Of a stretch of 64,000 nt of DNA, positions 8,917-17,376 are shown piece after piece. The notes under the pieces are model-generated. The model saw only the letters and a program-made list of their open reading frames with translations, had not been told where the DNA came from and did not search any database. Source of the stretch: Paraburkholderia caribensis (GTDB lineage Bacteria > Pseudomonadota > Gammaproteobacteria > Burkholderiales > Burkholderiaceae); contig NZ_CP026102.1 in NCBI RefSeq assembly GCF_002902945.1, positions 1,488,001 through 1,552,000 of the forward strand, given 5' to 3'. A program made the translations under genes and the position numbers. Position 1 is the stretch's first letter, and each line of letters opens with the position of its first letter.

Positions 8917-10628
8917 GCCGCCTCCGCGTCCGTTGTACCGGCGAGCGCATCGCTGGCGCTGCCGGTCCAGCGGATATCGAGCACGCGCACGGGCATGTCG
9001 TGCTGCACGCAGTACGCGAGCCAGCGTATCTGGTTGTCCTGCAGACGATCGCCCGGTCCTTTCACTTCGATCAGTTCATAGCGCCGCTCGCGCGGCCAGA
9101 AACGGATCAGATCGGGCAGGCCCGAACGGTTCGCGCGGATATCCAGCAACAGCCGGTCGAACCATAGCCTCAGATGGGCGGCGGGCAGGCAATCGAGCGC
9201 GAGCGTCAGCAGCTCGGGCGTGAGCATGCCCCAGAACACGAAGGGCGATTGCAAGCCGGCTTTGGTTTCGAAGTGACGCAGGATCGTCTCGCGATACGCG
9301 CCGCTGTCCAGTTGCGCGAAGCAGGCGTCGAATTGCGTGGCACGGTGCGCGCGGAAGTCGGGCGCGTGCAGATCGGCGGGGCCACGCTGGAACGGGTGAA
9401 AGAACGCGCCAGGCACCGCCTCGAAAACGGGCTCCCAGCACAGCAGACCGAACAGCGAATTGATCAGCGCGTTTTCGACGTAGTGCACGGGCGCGTCGGG
9501 CGTGGACAGATGATCGCGCACCGCGTATTCGACGGCGACGGGTTCCAGTGGACGCGGCATTTCGAGCATGCCGCGCTGCGCCGCGCGCACGTCCGCAGGT
9601 TTTGGCGCGGCGACGCCGAGCCGCCGTTGCAGGCGCGGCAGCATGCGCGCGACGCGCTGCTGCTCCTCTTCGCTCTCGGGAAGCGCGGCCGCTTGCAGCG
9701 CCAGCGCGAGCGCCGCTTCGTCGCGTCCGTCGCGCTCCAGCACGCGCATGCGCCTGTGCCGCGCGCCCGGCCAGGCGCAGCGCTCGTAGATGCGCAGCGC
9801 CGCCTCCCAGTCGCGCCGGCGTTCGGCCTGATAGCCGATCGCGTACAGCAGCTTCGCGCGGCGCAACGCGAGCCAGGGGTTGTGCTGTGTATCGATTGCA
9901 TCGACGGCTTCGAGCAGCGGGTCGAACGCGGCGTCGCCCGTCAGTTCCAGTGCTTCGCGGCACGCCTGCAAGGCCAGATAACCGTCGACATCGCCGCGCT
10001 GCCGGAACGCCCGCGACGACGGCGCGAACGCCACGCGCTCGTACTGGTACACGCCGAGATCGGCGAGCACGAACTCGGACCAGTCCTGATGCAGATTGCC
10101 GAAGAACATCAGCCGGAAGCGCTCGCACAGCGGCGCGACGAGCACGCGCAGCGCGGCTTCGTCAGCGGCTGGGTCCCATTCGCGATAACGCCGCTGCAAC
10201 GCGTGCGCGGGGTCCGCGACGCGCAGCGCTTCGAGCCACTCGGCCTTGCGCAGGCCCTTGAGCGCGGGCGAAGCAGCGAACATGCGTTGCAGTTCGGGGC
10301 GTGTCGCGCACGCGAACAGTTCGTCGAGCGACAGGCCCGCGTCCGCATCGACCCAGCCAAGCGCGGCGAGCGGCGCAGCCGCCTGCACGGGACAACCGAT
10401 TTCCGCATACGCGAGCCGCCCCGTGCGAAACAGCGTGCCTTTGCGCATCAGCATGCGCACGAGTAGCGCGCGCGATGCTTTCGGCAGGCGCGCGTCGTCG
10501 CGCAGGAATGCGCCTAGAAAGGCGCGCTCGCTGTCGTCGAGCAGATCGTCGTAACGGCCGGCGATCCACGCGAGCGCGCGCTCGAAATTCGACAGGTAAT
10601 AGAACGGATCGGGAGCGTCGGTCGGCAC
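8913..10628 (-). CDS. FAN1-like structure-specific nuclease, VRR-NUC domain
   Basis: A 571-residue protein. The N-terminal half is helical (FYYLSNFERALAWIAGRYDD onward) and the middle contains TPR-like helices. The C-terminal 120 residues form a VRR-NUC domain with the PD-(D/E)XK signature: GLPDLIRF, then YELIEVKGPGDRLQDNQIRW. This matches bacterial FAN1, a 5' flap and exonuclease that unhooks interstrand crosslinks. The start is GTG (10626-10628) with no good ribosome site, and no better start is in frame. The first gene of a three-gene operon with the helicase and SRPBCC protein. A LexA-type box lies 20 bases upstream, so induction by DNA damage is likely. Confidence 0.88.
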   Translation of the reverse strand: MPTDAPDPFYYLSNFERALAWIAGRYDDLLDDSERAFLGAFLRDDARLPKASRALLVRMLMRKGTLFRTGRLAYAEIGCPVQAAAPLAALGWVDADAGLSLDELFACATRPELQRMFAASPALKGLRKAEWLEALRVADPAHALQRRYREWDPAADEAALRVLVAPLCERFRLMFFGNLHQDWSEFVLADLGVYQYERVAFAPSSRAFRQRGDVDGYLALQACREALELTGDAAFDPLLEAVDAIDTQHNPWLALRRAKLLYAIGYQAERRRDWEAALRIYERCAWPGARHRRMRVLERDGRDEAALALALQAAALPESEEEQQRVARMLPRLQRRLGVAAPKPADVRAAQRGMLEMPRPLEPVAVEYAVRDHLSTPDAPVHYVENALINSLFGLLCWEPVFEAVPGAFFHPFQRGPADLHAPDFRAHRATQFDACFAQLDSGAYRETILRHFETKAGLQSPFVFWGMLTPELLTLALDCLPAAHLRLWFDRLLLDIRANRSGLPDLIRFWPRERRYELIEVKGPGDRLQDNQIRWLAYCVQHDMPVRVLDIRWTGSASDALAGTTDAEAA

Positions 10629-10647
10629 GGCTATCGGAGACGGAAGG

Positions 10648-10663
10648 CTGTATATTTATACAG
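10648..10663. promoter_or_regulatory. LexA (SOS) box upstream of the FAN1/helicase operon
   Basis: The sequence CTGTATATTTATACAG fits the LexA consensus CTGT-N8-ACAG of beta- and gammaproteobacteria exactly, with the favoured AT-rich centre. It extends to a 9-base perfect inverted repeat around a TT centre. It sits 20 bases before the GTG of the FAN1-like gene, in the short gap after the upstream exporter gene on the same strand. This is where a repressor would block the operon promoter. Confidence 0.85.
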
Positions 10664-10713
10664 CCATGATAGCAAAACCCGTGGCCCGCGAACCCGGAAA
10701 CCGTGCATGCCGC

Positions 10714-12306
10714 TCATGCACCTCGCACTTCCGTCTCGGCATAGGTCACCTGCACGGCGGGCACGAACCACGCGAGGCATAGCCCGATCAACGCGGCGAG
10801 CGCGGCCACCGACAGGCCGATGTGAATCGACGCGATGAGCGCTTCGCGCGCCATGTGCATCATCGGATCGCCGGATTGCCCTGCCGCCACCAGATGCTCG
10901 ATCAGCGCGGACTGCTCGTTGCGATCGACCAGCAGATCGGGACTCGCGAACGACTTGAGCCATTGCGTCGCCTGATACGAATCGAGCGAGCGGTTCACGC
11001 CCTGCGTGTACATATGCCCGAGCAGCGCGCCCGTGATCGCGGTGCCGAGCATGCCGCCAAAGATCCGCAGCGATTGCAGCAGCGCCGTCACCGCGCCGAG
11101 GTGATCGCGCGCGACGATCTGCTGCGAGCAGATCGTCAGGTTGGTCGCAACGAGGCCAAGCCCGAGTCCGCTCACGCCCATGCACGCCATCCACACGATA
11201 TGCGGCTCGTGCCCCTTGAACGAAACGAGCGCGACGCAGCCGGCCACGAACAACGCGAAGCCGGCGTACATCAGCCCGTTCGCGCGCCGGATCCGCGTGA
11301 CGATGCGGTTGTTCAGCACGCTGCCGACCGTCGTACCGAGCAGCAGCGGCGTGATCAGCATGCCGGAGTCGTGTGGCGACATCGCGTAGCCGCCCTGGAA
11401 CAGCAGCGGTACGTAGAACACCATCGAAAACAGCGCAAAGCCGCCGAGCACCGACATCGCAAAGAGCGGCGCGAGCTTGCGGTCGAGCAGTACGTCGACG
11501 GGCACGACGGGATAGCCCATGCGCTTTTCCCAGAAGTACAGCGTCAGGCCGCACACGGTCGTGATGGCGAACAGCAGCCCCGTCGTGCCGCTGATGCCCT
11601 CGCGCGGCAGCAATTCGATCAGCAGTTGCAGGGCGCCGAACGTCACCGCGACGACGAATGCGCCGAGCCAGTCGAGCTGGATCGGCCCGCTCGCCTTCAG
11701 ATGGCGCAGCCTGGGCAGAAACATCTGGACAAAGATCAGCGACACGACGCCGACGGGCACGTTGACGAAGAATACGAGCCGCCAGCTCTGCATTTGCGTG
11801 AGCATGCCGCCGAGCGTCGGCCCGACGATGTTCGCAATGCCGAACGACGACGTGACGAACACCAGCCAGCGCAGCCTGAGTTTGGGATCGGGGAACAGAT
11901 CGGCGACGGTGGCGAACACGGTGCCGATCAGAATGCCGCCGCCGATGCCCTGCAGGCCGCGCGCGGCGACCAGCAACAGCATGCTGTTCGCGAGCCCGCA
12001 CAGCACCGACGCCAGCGTGAACAGCAGGATCGCGGCGATCAGGAACGGCTTGCGGCCATACAGGTCGCCGAGCCGCCCGAAGATCGGAATGGTGATGACG
12101 GAGGCGAGCATGTACGAGGTCGCGACCCACGCGTAGAAGTCGAAACCCTTCAGATCGGCGACGATGCGCGGCAGCGCGGTGCCGACGATGGTCTGGTCGA
12201 GCGCCACCAGCATCGTGACGAAGGCGATGCCGAGCATCGCGAGCAGGGACTCGCGAAACGGCAGCAATTGCCGGCTGGGATCGTGAACGGAAATGGCGGA
12301 TCTCAT
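10714..12306 (-). CDS. MFS transporter, DHA2 (EmrB/QacA-like) drug exporter
   Basis: A 530-residue membrane protein with about 14 hydrophobic segments. Diagnostic parts are ALDQTIVGTALPRIVAD in helix 1, the loop motif FGRLGDLYGRKPF, motif C around GPTLGGMLTQMQSWR, and FFVNVPVGV. An in-frame ATG exists at 12372, but the ATG at 12306 has GGTGGAG about seven bases upstream and gives the normal N-terminus, so I use 12306. Likely role: proton-driven export of drugs or other hydrophobic compounds. It is distinct from the exporter at 1227 and no regulator adjoins it. It ends 86 bases before the FAN1 operon. Confidence 0.9.
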   Translation of the reverse strand: MRSAISVHDPSRQLLPFRESLLAMLGIAFVTMLVALDQTIVGTALPRIVADLKGFDFYAWVATSYMLASVITIPIFGRLGDLYGRKPFLIAAILLFTLASVLCGLANSMLLLVAARGLQGIGGGILIGTVFATVADLFPDPKLRLRWLVFVTSSFGIANIVGPTLGGMLTQMQSWRLVFFVNVPVGVVSLIFVQMFLPRLRHLKASGPIQLDWLGAFVVAVTFGALQLLIELLPREGISGTTGLLFAITTVCGLTLYFWEKRMGYPVVPVDVLLDRKLAPLFAMSVLGGFALFSMVFYVPLLFQGGYAMSPHDSGMLITPLLLGTTVGSVLNNRIVTRIRRANGLMYAGFALFVAGCVALVSFKGHEPHIVWMACMGVSGLGLGLVATNLTICSQQIVARDHLGAVTALLQSLRIFGGMLGTAITGALLGHMYTQGVNRSLDSYQATQWLKSFASPDLLVDRNEQSALIEHLVAAGQSGDPMMHMAREALIASIHIGLSVAALAALIGLCLAWFVPAVQVTYAETEVRGA

Positions 12307-12589
12307 GGCGTGCTCCACCGTAAAGGCGTCGGCGTATGTGGCGGACAGGCTGCCGGGCCTTTGCACCGGCATGCGGCTCTATCGAGAGTGATACTCGCGT
12401 CTGAAAATAGCAAGGGCATTTCCCCGGCGGGCGCCTGTCTTGGTGCCTGGCTCCGGGCGACATTCGCCGCCGCCCGGCCGCCCGAATTCCTGCCTATACT
12501 TACCTGGCCGTTTCGGACAAAGGCAAGCGGCCAACCGCCGCGCGACAGGTGATTCTCTCATCCGTTTGCTAACACGAAGGAGACCTTTG

Positions 12590-13744
12590 GTGAACGACGC
12601 CGATCTGGTCGCCGCGGCCCACGCCGCCTTCAATCCCTACGTTCTCGAGCAGTTGAGCAGCCGCATCGGTTTGCCGCCCGACACGATCCGCCTGGTGGTG
12701 GAACGCGCGGCACCCGGCATCGTCCTGACGATGATGGCGAGAGCGGGCAGCGCGGAAAGCGCGCAACGCCTGTTCATCGTGCTCATGTCCACCGAGTCCA
12801 ATCCGCGCATCGCGGCGCAACTCGCCGGCCTGACCGCGAGTTCGCACGGGCTGAAGGCCGTCGAGCGCTCCGGTCATGCGCTCGCGACGCGCATCGCCGA
12901 CAGCCGCGAGATCGCCATGATCAGCGACCACATCGCCGCGCTGACGGCCGTGCCGCCGCAAGCCACGCATGCGTTGACGGACGTCGCATCGGCTGTGGTG
13001 TTCGGCGCGGCCAAGCACCACATGTTGCTCGAACAGGGCAGCGCGGGCGACCTGCCCGGACTGCTCGCGTATCAGTGGCCGATCGCTGCGCCGTGGCTCG
13101 CCGAAGGCTATGCGAAGGCACTCGGATTCGAGAATTCCGCTGCGTTCGCGGATAGCGTCCCGCAACGGCTCGTCGAACTGGCGGCCGTCATGCCGCGCGA
13201 AAGCGTCGCAGCCGGGAACGGAGCGCCGCCAACCGTGGATGCCGCGCGGTCCGGCGGCTATGCTGGCAGCGATCCCTACGGACTGGCGGGCGGCGCGCCT
13301 GGCGCTTCTGCCTATGGCGCTGCCTCCGCTTCTGCTTCCTCTGCCGCGCGAACGGCGCCTGGCGCGCCCGCGCAGTTGCTGACGACAGTCGAACCTTCCG
13401 CGCCCCGCCCGCGCCGCGCTCCCGTCTGGGCCTGGGGCATACTCGCCGTCATCGTGTTGCTGATCGGCATCATCGTGTACGGCTACCGGCAGCGAACGGG
13501 CGCGGACGAAGGGACTGCGCAGCTCGCCAGCAGCACGGCATCGGGCGCGTTGTCGACGGCCGTGCCCGTGTCCGGCGCATCCGCGCCGCCTGCGGCGCAG
13601 ACGGCAGCGGATTCGGGCAGGTCGGGAACGGCGGCGGCGTCGGAGGCAGTGGCGTCGTCCGAAGCCGCGTCGGCGACAGGGGCCGCTGCCGCGGGAGGCG
13701 CTCCTGCCAGCAATGCGAACCCGGCCTCTGCGGCAAGCCAGTGA
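12590..13744 (+). CDS. DUF937-like protein with a C-terminal membrane anchor
   Basis: Translation probably starts at GTG 12590, which follows a strong AAGGAG at 12577-12582; the open frame further upstream lacks a ribosome site. The product has 384 residues. The first 200 are helical with the repeated pattern of DUF937/YidB-like proteins (LEQLSSRIGLPPDTIRLVVE, AAPGIVLTMMARAG). A Gly/Ala/Ser-rich linker follows, then one membrane helix (VWAWGILAVIVLLIGIIVYG). The last 90 residues are an Ala/Ser/Gly low-complexity tail. Function is unknown. Assignment to DUF937 is by resemblance of the helical repeat only. Confidence 0.65.
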   Translation: MNDADLVAAAHAAFNPYVLEQLSSRIGLPPDTIRLVVERAAPGIVLTMMARAGSAESAQRLFIVLMSTESNPRIAAQLAGLTASSHGLKAVERSGHALATRIADSREIAMISDHIAALTAVPPQATHALTDVASAVVFGAAKHHMLLEQGSAGDLPGLLAYQWPIAAPWLAEGYAKALGFENSAAFADSVPQRLVELAAVMPRESVAAGNGAPPTVDAARSGGYAGSDPYGLAGGAPGASAYGAASASASSAARTAPGAPAQLLTTVEPSAPRPRRAPVWAWGILAVIVLLIGIIVYGYRQRTGADEGTAQLASSTASGALSTAVPVSGASAPPAAQTAADSGRSGTAAASEAVASSEAASATGAAAAGGAPASNANPASAASQ

Positions 13745-13844
13745 AGCTGGCATCGCGCCATTGCGGCGCCGGGCCGCGTCTCGCCGTGTCCGTACCCGGC
13801 GGGACGTCGCTTTCCCGCATGCGAACCCTTGCGCCTTTGTGACG

Positions 13845-14978
13845 ATGCGTGCCATGGACCCGTCTACTGATCCCGCCGATCGCGAACCTTCCGCCGACAC
13901 CGCGCACAGCGGACTACCCGCGAGGCATCCGATTGCCGCGTTCGGCGGCTGGCTGGCGCGCGTCGATCCCGGCACGCATCGACGCATCAAGGGCTTGCGC
14001 CTCGTGACGGCATATGGACTCGCCTCGGCGCTCGGCACATTGCAGGACGTCACGCATGGATTGCCACGCGGTACGTCGGTCGGTCTGCTCGCGGCCAACT
14101 TCGCGCTGTGGGCGAGCGTGTCCGAGGCGCGCACGACGCGGCCCGAATCGAGCCGCGATCTCGCGCTGCTCTGTGCGGCGGCCGCGCTCGGTGCGGCCAT
14201 GTATGTATGCGTTGCACAGCCACTGCTCGTCTTCGGGCACGCTGGTCCGGAGCTCGTACTGGTGACAGGGGCGTTCCTCGTTGGCTATCTGAAGCGATTC
14301 GGCGTGACGGGCGGGGGACTTGGCTCGCAGATCTACATCGGGCAACTGCTCGCCTACGGCGCGAACCTCGCGCCCGCCGATCTGCCCGCCATTGCCATTG
14401 CGGGGTTGATCGCGATGCTGGCGTCGATCGTGCCCCGGCTGCTGAGCGGGCCCGCCGAACGGCCAGCCGTCGTCGCCGCGCTGTCGCCCGGACCCGAGCC
14501 CGTGCCGGGACGGCCTTCACCCGAATTCGTGATGGGACTGCAGGCCGCAAGCGGCGCGCTCGTGGTCGTCGCGTTGAACGCGTGGCTGAACCTCGCGGAA
14601 TCGGTGTGGGCGATCACGGCGTGCACGTACGTGGTCGCCGGCTCCGCGACAGGCACCGTGCAGCGCGTGCGGCGGCGGATCATCGGCACGCTCGTTGGGG
14701 TGCCGCTCGGGCTCATCTGTTTGCCGATTGCGGAGCATGCGCCGCTGCTGATCTGGCTCGCCGCGGCGCTCGCGATGGTCGTTTATTCGATGGCGTTGCC
14801 CGAGCGGTATGACATTGCGTGCGGCGCGTTCGCGTTCACGCTGATCGTCACGCTGGCGGTGAATGGTATGCACTCGATTCCATTTCTCACGGCGCGGGCG
14901 TGGGAGACGTTGATTGGCGGGGCGCTGGGGTTGCTGGCGGCGACGGTTATTTTTCCGTTGAGGGTGAGGGAGAGGTGA
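13845..14978 (+). CDS. FUSC family inner-membrane protein
   Basis: About 377 residues with two blocks of hydrophobic helices separated by a soluble stretch, the layout of short FUSC (fusaric acid resistance-like) proteins. Recognisable segments are KGLRLVTAYGLASALGT at the start of block one, and ESVWAITACTYVVAGSATGT with RRRIIGTLVGVPLGL in block two, the latter typical of FUSC-like membrane domains. Starts at 13845 or 13854 are equally possible since neither has a clear ribosome site. Likely role: part of an efflux system for aromatic acids, though no partner membrane-fusion gene is adjacent. It is the last ordinary gene before the Rhs array. Confidence 0.78.
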   Translation: MRAMDPSTDPADREPSADTAHSGLPARHPIAAFGGWLARVDPGTHRRIKGLRLVTAYGLASALGTLQDVTHGLPRGTSVGLLAANFALWASVSEARTTRPESSRDLALLCAAAALGAAMYVCVAQPLLVFGHAGPELVLVTGAFLVGYLKRFGVTGGGLGSQIYIGQLLAYGANLAPADLPAIAIAGLIAMLASIVPRLLSGPAERPAVVAALSPGPEPVPGRPSPEFVMGLQAASGALVVVALNAWLNLAESVWAITACTYVVAGSATGTVQRVRRRIIGTLVGVPLGLICLPIAEHAPLLIWLAAALAMVVYSMALPERYDIACGAFAFTLIVTLAVNGMHSIPFLTARAWETLIGGALGLLAATVIFPLRVRER

Positions 14979-15029
14979 GGCTGGCTCGAGGAGTCAGGAA
15001 TAGTGTCGAGCCCGTTGCGGGCTGAAACT

Positions 15030-15297
15030 CATCGGCGGTGCGCAGCTGATGATTGAACTCATGCGCCGCGGGCGGGCGCGCATAGCGCTGCGCTTCCTTC
15101 AGGCGACCCGCCGCATCTTACTCATACAGCCATGTCGGTCCGCCCGGCTCCCGGCGCCGCGCCAGATTGCCGTGCGCGTCATACTCGTACGTCACCCCGA
15201 GATACTCGCCCATCACGTTATCGAGCCACTTCGGCAGCGATCGACGCCACGCCTCCACCTTCTCCCGATCCTGCACGCCGCGCGTGTCGTGGCGCGA
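15030..15297 (-). pseudogene. Dead Rhs core fragment (fourth displaced copy)
   Basis: On the minus strand this matches the main Rhs core from SRHDARGVQDREKVEAWRR through EYDAHGNLARRREPGG and on to the KEARRYARPPAAHE region. A TAA replaces the conserved Trp codon after the LTWLYR position (near 15118), although homology continues in frame to about 15030. It has no DPLGL junction, toxin tip or immunity gene. It is a relic marking the distal edge of the array. Confidence 0.85.
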
Positions 15298-15299
15298 GA

Positions 15300-15510
15300 A
15301 TGGCTCACCGAACGTTTCGTGCCCATCCAGCAGTCCCCGACACTTCCAGCGCAACTGGAAGCGACCATTGCACCTGCGAAGCGCGCCGCCGCTTTATCCG
15401 TGGTGAAGCTCGCTGGGCGTTGGATCGAGAACGCCGGATTTGCAGCAGGACAGCGCGTCAAGATCGCTGTTGAACATGGGCGGCTCACCATCACCGTCGA
15501 ACAGAAGAAC
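15300..15510 (+). pseudogene. SymE-like toxin remnant, type A
   Basis: On the plus strand, between the dead Rhs fragment and the terminator, the frame reads LAGRWIENAGFAAGQRVKI followed by GRLTITVEQ. This is the core of SymE-family proteins (AbrB-like swapped-hairpin fold; E. coli SymE is an SOS-induced toxin controlled by an antisense RNA). An ATG at 15300 is in a different frame from this core, and the core frame runs on through the terminator without a stop at the expected place. I therefore read it as a decayed gene. It differs in sequence from the two other SymE-like copies. Confidence 0.6.
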
Positions 15511-15511
15511 A

Positions 15512-15533
15512 AAGGGCCGCGTCAGCGGCCCTT
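15512..15533. terminator. Conserved module-boundary terminator hairpin, copy 1
   Basis: A perfect inverted repeat AAGGGCCGC-GTCA-GCGGCCCTT (9-base arms, 4-base loop). It lies between the SymE-like remnant on the plus strand and the end of an immunity gene on the minus strand, so it can end transcription from both sides. The same arms recur at 17107 and, altered, at 19128 and 20245. Confidence 0.75.
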
Positions 15534-15544
15534 GACTTACTCAG

Positions 15545-15973
15545 TTAGAGAGTTATCAGGCTCCCGTATAAATCAAGCTGACGATTTTCGGCAACATAAA
15601 CATAAACGTCACGACCAGTTACATAGCAGTCACCAAACTTCCGAACATCTTCAATTGACTTCGGATCTTCGACCTCTCCATACACACCGTCAACATCCAA
15701 GCACCATAAGTCATCGAATTTCACCAGATGCACCCCCGCGCAAATCGAGTTTGGCTGATTCCCTTTCCACTGGGCATTGAATTCCGCAACATCTTTCACA
15801 ACGATCTTGACGGTATCCCATCTATCCCCCGGAACCGAATGATTTTTCGCATAAAAGATAGCTTGAGCCGCTGCAGGCTCTCCCATCGGATAGAAGAAAC
15901 CAAACGACACAACAAGACCATCATCAAAGTTGTGATAGTCGTTTAGCAATTGTTTCAGTTCTTCTTCAGACAT
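15545..15973 (-). CDS. Putative immunity protein for the third displaced Rhs tip
   Basis: A 142-residue acidic, soluble protein. The open frame reaches 16033, but the ATG at 15973 (MSEEELKQLLNDYHNFDDG) has AGGGG five bases upstream and follows the toxin stop by eight bases, so I choose it. I do not recognise the family. The call rests on position: a small acidic protein directly after a polymorphic toxin tip is the normal place for the cognate immunity gene. Its base composition is clearly lower in GC than the flanking Rhs core, as is usual for horizontally exchanged tip and immunity pairs. Confidence 0.7.
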   Translation of the reverse strand: MSEEELKQLLNDYHNFDDGLVVSFGFFYPMGEPAAAQAIFYAKNHSVPGDRWDTVKIVVKDVAEFNAQWKGNQPNSICAGVHLVKFDDLWCLDVDGVYGEVEDPKSIEDVRKFGDCYVTGRDVYVYVAENRQLDLYGSLITL

Positions 15974-15981
15974 CTCCGCCC

Positions 15982-16830
15982 CTACTGTCCAATAGGTGTT
16001 GCTGGTTTCATGCCCGGAGGAATCGCCTTCCATTCAGCCGGAACATCCGATGGCGGAATATGAGGTGCGTTGGGACCATGCGCCGCAGCCACACTCGCCG
16101 CACTACCCGGGGGTTGAATTGGGTGTGCATGACCAGAGCATGCACATCCACCGTGATTCTTGAAATCGACTTGCCCGATTAGATCACCATTGCCATCGTA
16201 GACCGCATTCTGCACGGCAACCGTTCCCGTCGAATCGCTTTTCGTATAAATCGAATTCGGCGTCGCACCCGTAAGCGGTGGTCGTACAGTACCTGACGTT
16301 TGGCCACCACTACCCGCAGTCAATCCCAGGGGATCGACCCAGCCCGTGGGATTTTTGCAGTAGTTGTACTCATTCAACCCACCGGCCAAGCCAATGGGGT
16401 CTTTGCTAATGTAGCGCCCCGCGTGCGGATCGTAATACCTGTGCCGGTTATAGTGCAGCCCCAATTCCTCATCATGATACTGCCCCTGCGCCCGTATCAG
16501 ACTCCCCGTTTCCGCCGCCCCATCCCCCAGCTTCGCGCCCCTGAGCGCACCCCACGCCCGGTACCGCCCCAGCCACACCACCTTACCCGACTCATCCACC
16601 AGTTCCTGTGGCGTGCCCAGATGATCGTTCTGGTAAAAGTACGTCGCGTGCCGCGTACGCGCCGGATACTCAACAAAGCGCCCGCGCGTGCCCGTCGCAA
16701 GATACGCCGCCTGCTCCAGCGTCTCATCCAGCCGCGCCAGCGGCACGAACGTCCCCGGCTCGTACAGATACACCGACGCCGCCCGCCACTGATATCGCCC
16801 CGCCTCCAGTGTATGATGCCGCTGCGCCAC
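15982..16830 (-). CDS. Displaced Rhs C-terminal tip with a type-24-like polymorphic toxin domain
   Basis: The frame gives 282 residues from an internal ATG; homology to the Rhs core extends in frame back to about 16860, where it stops abruptly. The first 170 residues copy the conserved core end (RYRAWGALRGAKLGDGAAET, HYNRHRYYDPHAGRYISKDP) up to WVDPLGL. The tip after DPLGL differs from all others: TPNSIYTKSDSTGTVAVQN, GQVDFKNHGGCACSGHAHP, then APHIPPSDVPAEW. The DFKNHG and GHAHP histidines resemble the bacterial toxin 24 family, from memory. It has no start signals or secretion domain of its own, so it is probably a silent tip unless recombined onto the full Rhs gene. An immunity gene follows. 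Confidence 0.72.
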   Translation of the reverse strand: MAQRHHTLEAGRYQWRAASVYLYEPGTFVPLARLDETLEQAAYLATGTRGRFVEYPARTRHATYFYQNDHLGTPQELVDESGKVVWLGRYRAWGALRGAKLGDGAAETGSLIRAQGQYHDEELGLHYNRHRYYDPHAGRYISKDPIGLAGGLNEYNYCKNPTGWVDPLGLTAGSGGQTSGTVRPPLTGATPNSIYTKSDSTGTVAVQNAVYDGNGDLIGQVDFKNHGGCACSGHAHPIQPPGSAASVAAAHGPNAPHIPPSDVPAEWKAIPPGMKPATPIGQ

Positions 16831-16874
16831 GGGTAACGCATACGCATCTTCGGGATTCTCACTGGGAGTTGATC

Positions 16875-17099
16875 ATGGCTGTTGCCAATCTTTAAGCACG
16901 TGAGCCCGTCACTCAACGCATCGTGACGACATTGCAAAGCGCAACTGACCGCGATACACATCAACACGCGCCACTCATGCCGTGGATGCATTTTGTCAAT
17001 CTGTATCTCGAACGCATGGGCTTTGTGCCTGGACAGCGCGTGAACATCACCGCTAACTTTCGCTTCGGCAACCTTATCATCTCGCCTGACCACGGCTAG
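16875..17099 (+). pseudogene. SymE-like toxin gene with an early nonsense codon, type B
   Basis: The ATG at 16875 follows GGGAG (16864-16868). The frame is interrupted by TAA at codon 7 (16893-16895), then continues uninterrupted to TAG at 17097. The downstream part reads MPWMHFVNLYLERMGFVPGQ followed by RVNITANFRFGNLIISPD, the SymE-family core. The copy at 20015 has AAA where this one has TAA, so a single substitution probably inactivated it. Re-initiation at a later codon cannot be excluded. The start lies next to the break in Rhs homology at about 16860. Confidence 0.7.
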
Positions 17100-17106
17100 A
17101 GGCAAC

Positions 17107-17128
17107 AAGGGCCGCGTTAGCGGCCCTT
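17107..17128. terminator. Conserved module-boundary terminator hairpin, copy 2
   Basis: The perfect inverted repeat AAGGGCCGC-GTTA-GCGGCCCTT sits between the SymE-like stop at 17099 (plus) and the immunity gene end at 17134 (minus). The arms are identical to those at 15512. A short T run follows on the plus strand (CTTTGCTGTT). Confidence 0.78.
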
Positions 17129-17133
17129 TGCTG

Positions 17134-17376
17134 TTACCACACTCGCATACCAGGCGAGCAAAACCCAGACACAATATCCATCAGCTCTAGAATTCTATCG
17201 TCAGTGCTTTCGGCTACACCAGATCTCATTGTGCCCAGAAACTCATATACGGATTCAGAGCTAAAGCCTTTCTCCCGATACCTCATCAGAATGGCTCGCA
17301 GCAAATTGAAGTCGCAGTCTCCCTCCAATGCGCTACGCAGTTCGCTATCCAGCACGATATCTAACTCGACGTTCAT
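17134..17376 (-). CDS. Putative immunity protein for the Tse2-like Rhs tip
   Basis: An 80-residue acidic, helical protein (MNVELDIVLDSELRSALEGD start). Its ATG overlaps the toxin stop codon in an ATGA arrangement, so the two are translationally coupled, as expected for a toxin and its antidote. No family is recognised. By analogy with Tsi2, it would bind and neutralise the toxin in the cytoplasm; that is inference from position and size. Confidence 0.72.
   Translation of the reverse strand: MNVELDIVLDSELRSALEGDCDFNLLRAILMRYREKGFSSESVYEFLGTMRSGVAESTDDRILELMDIVSGFCSPGMRVW

Noticed and set aside
10822..12552. A 576-codon frame opposite the second DHA2 exporter
   Set aside because: It is the mirror of a membrane protein in a GC-rich genome: Arg/His/Asp-rich, no ribosome site, no recognisable motif.
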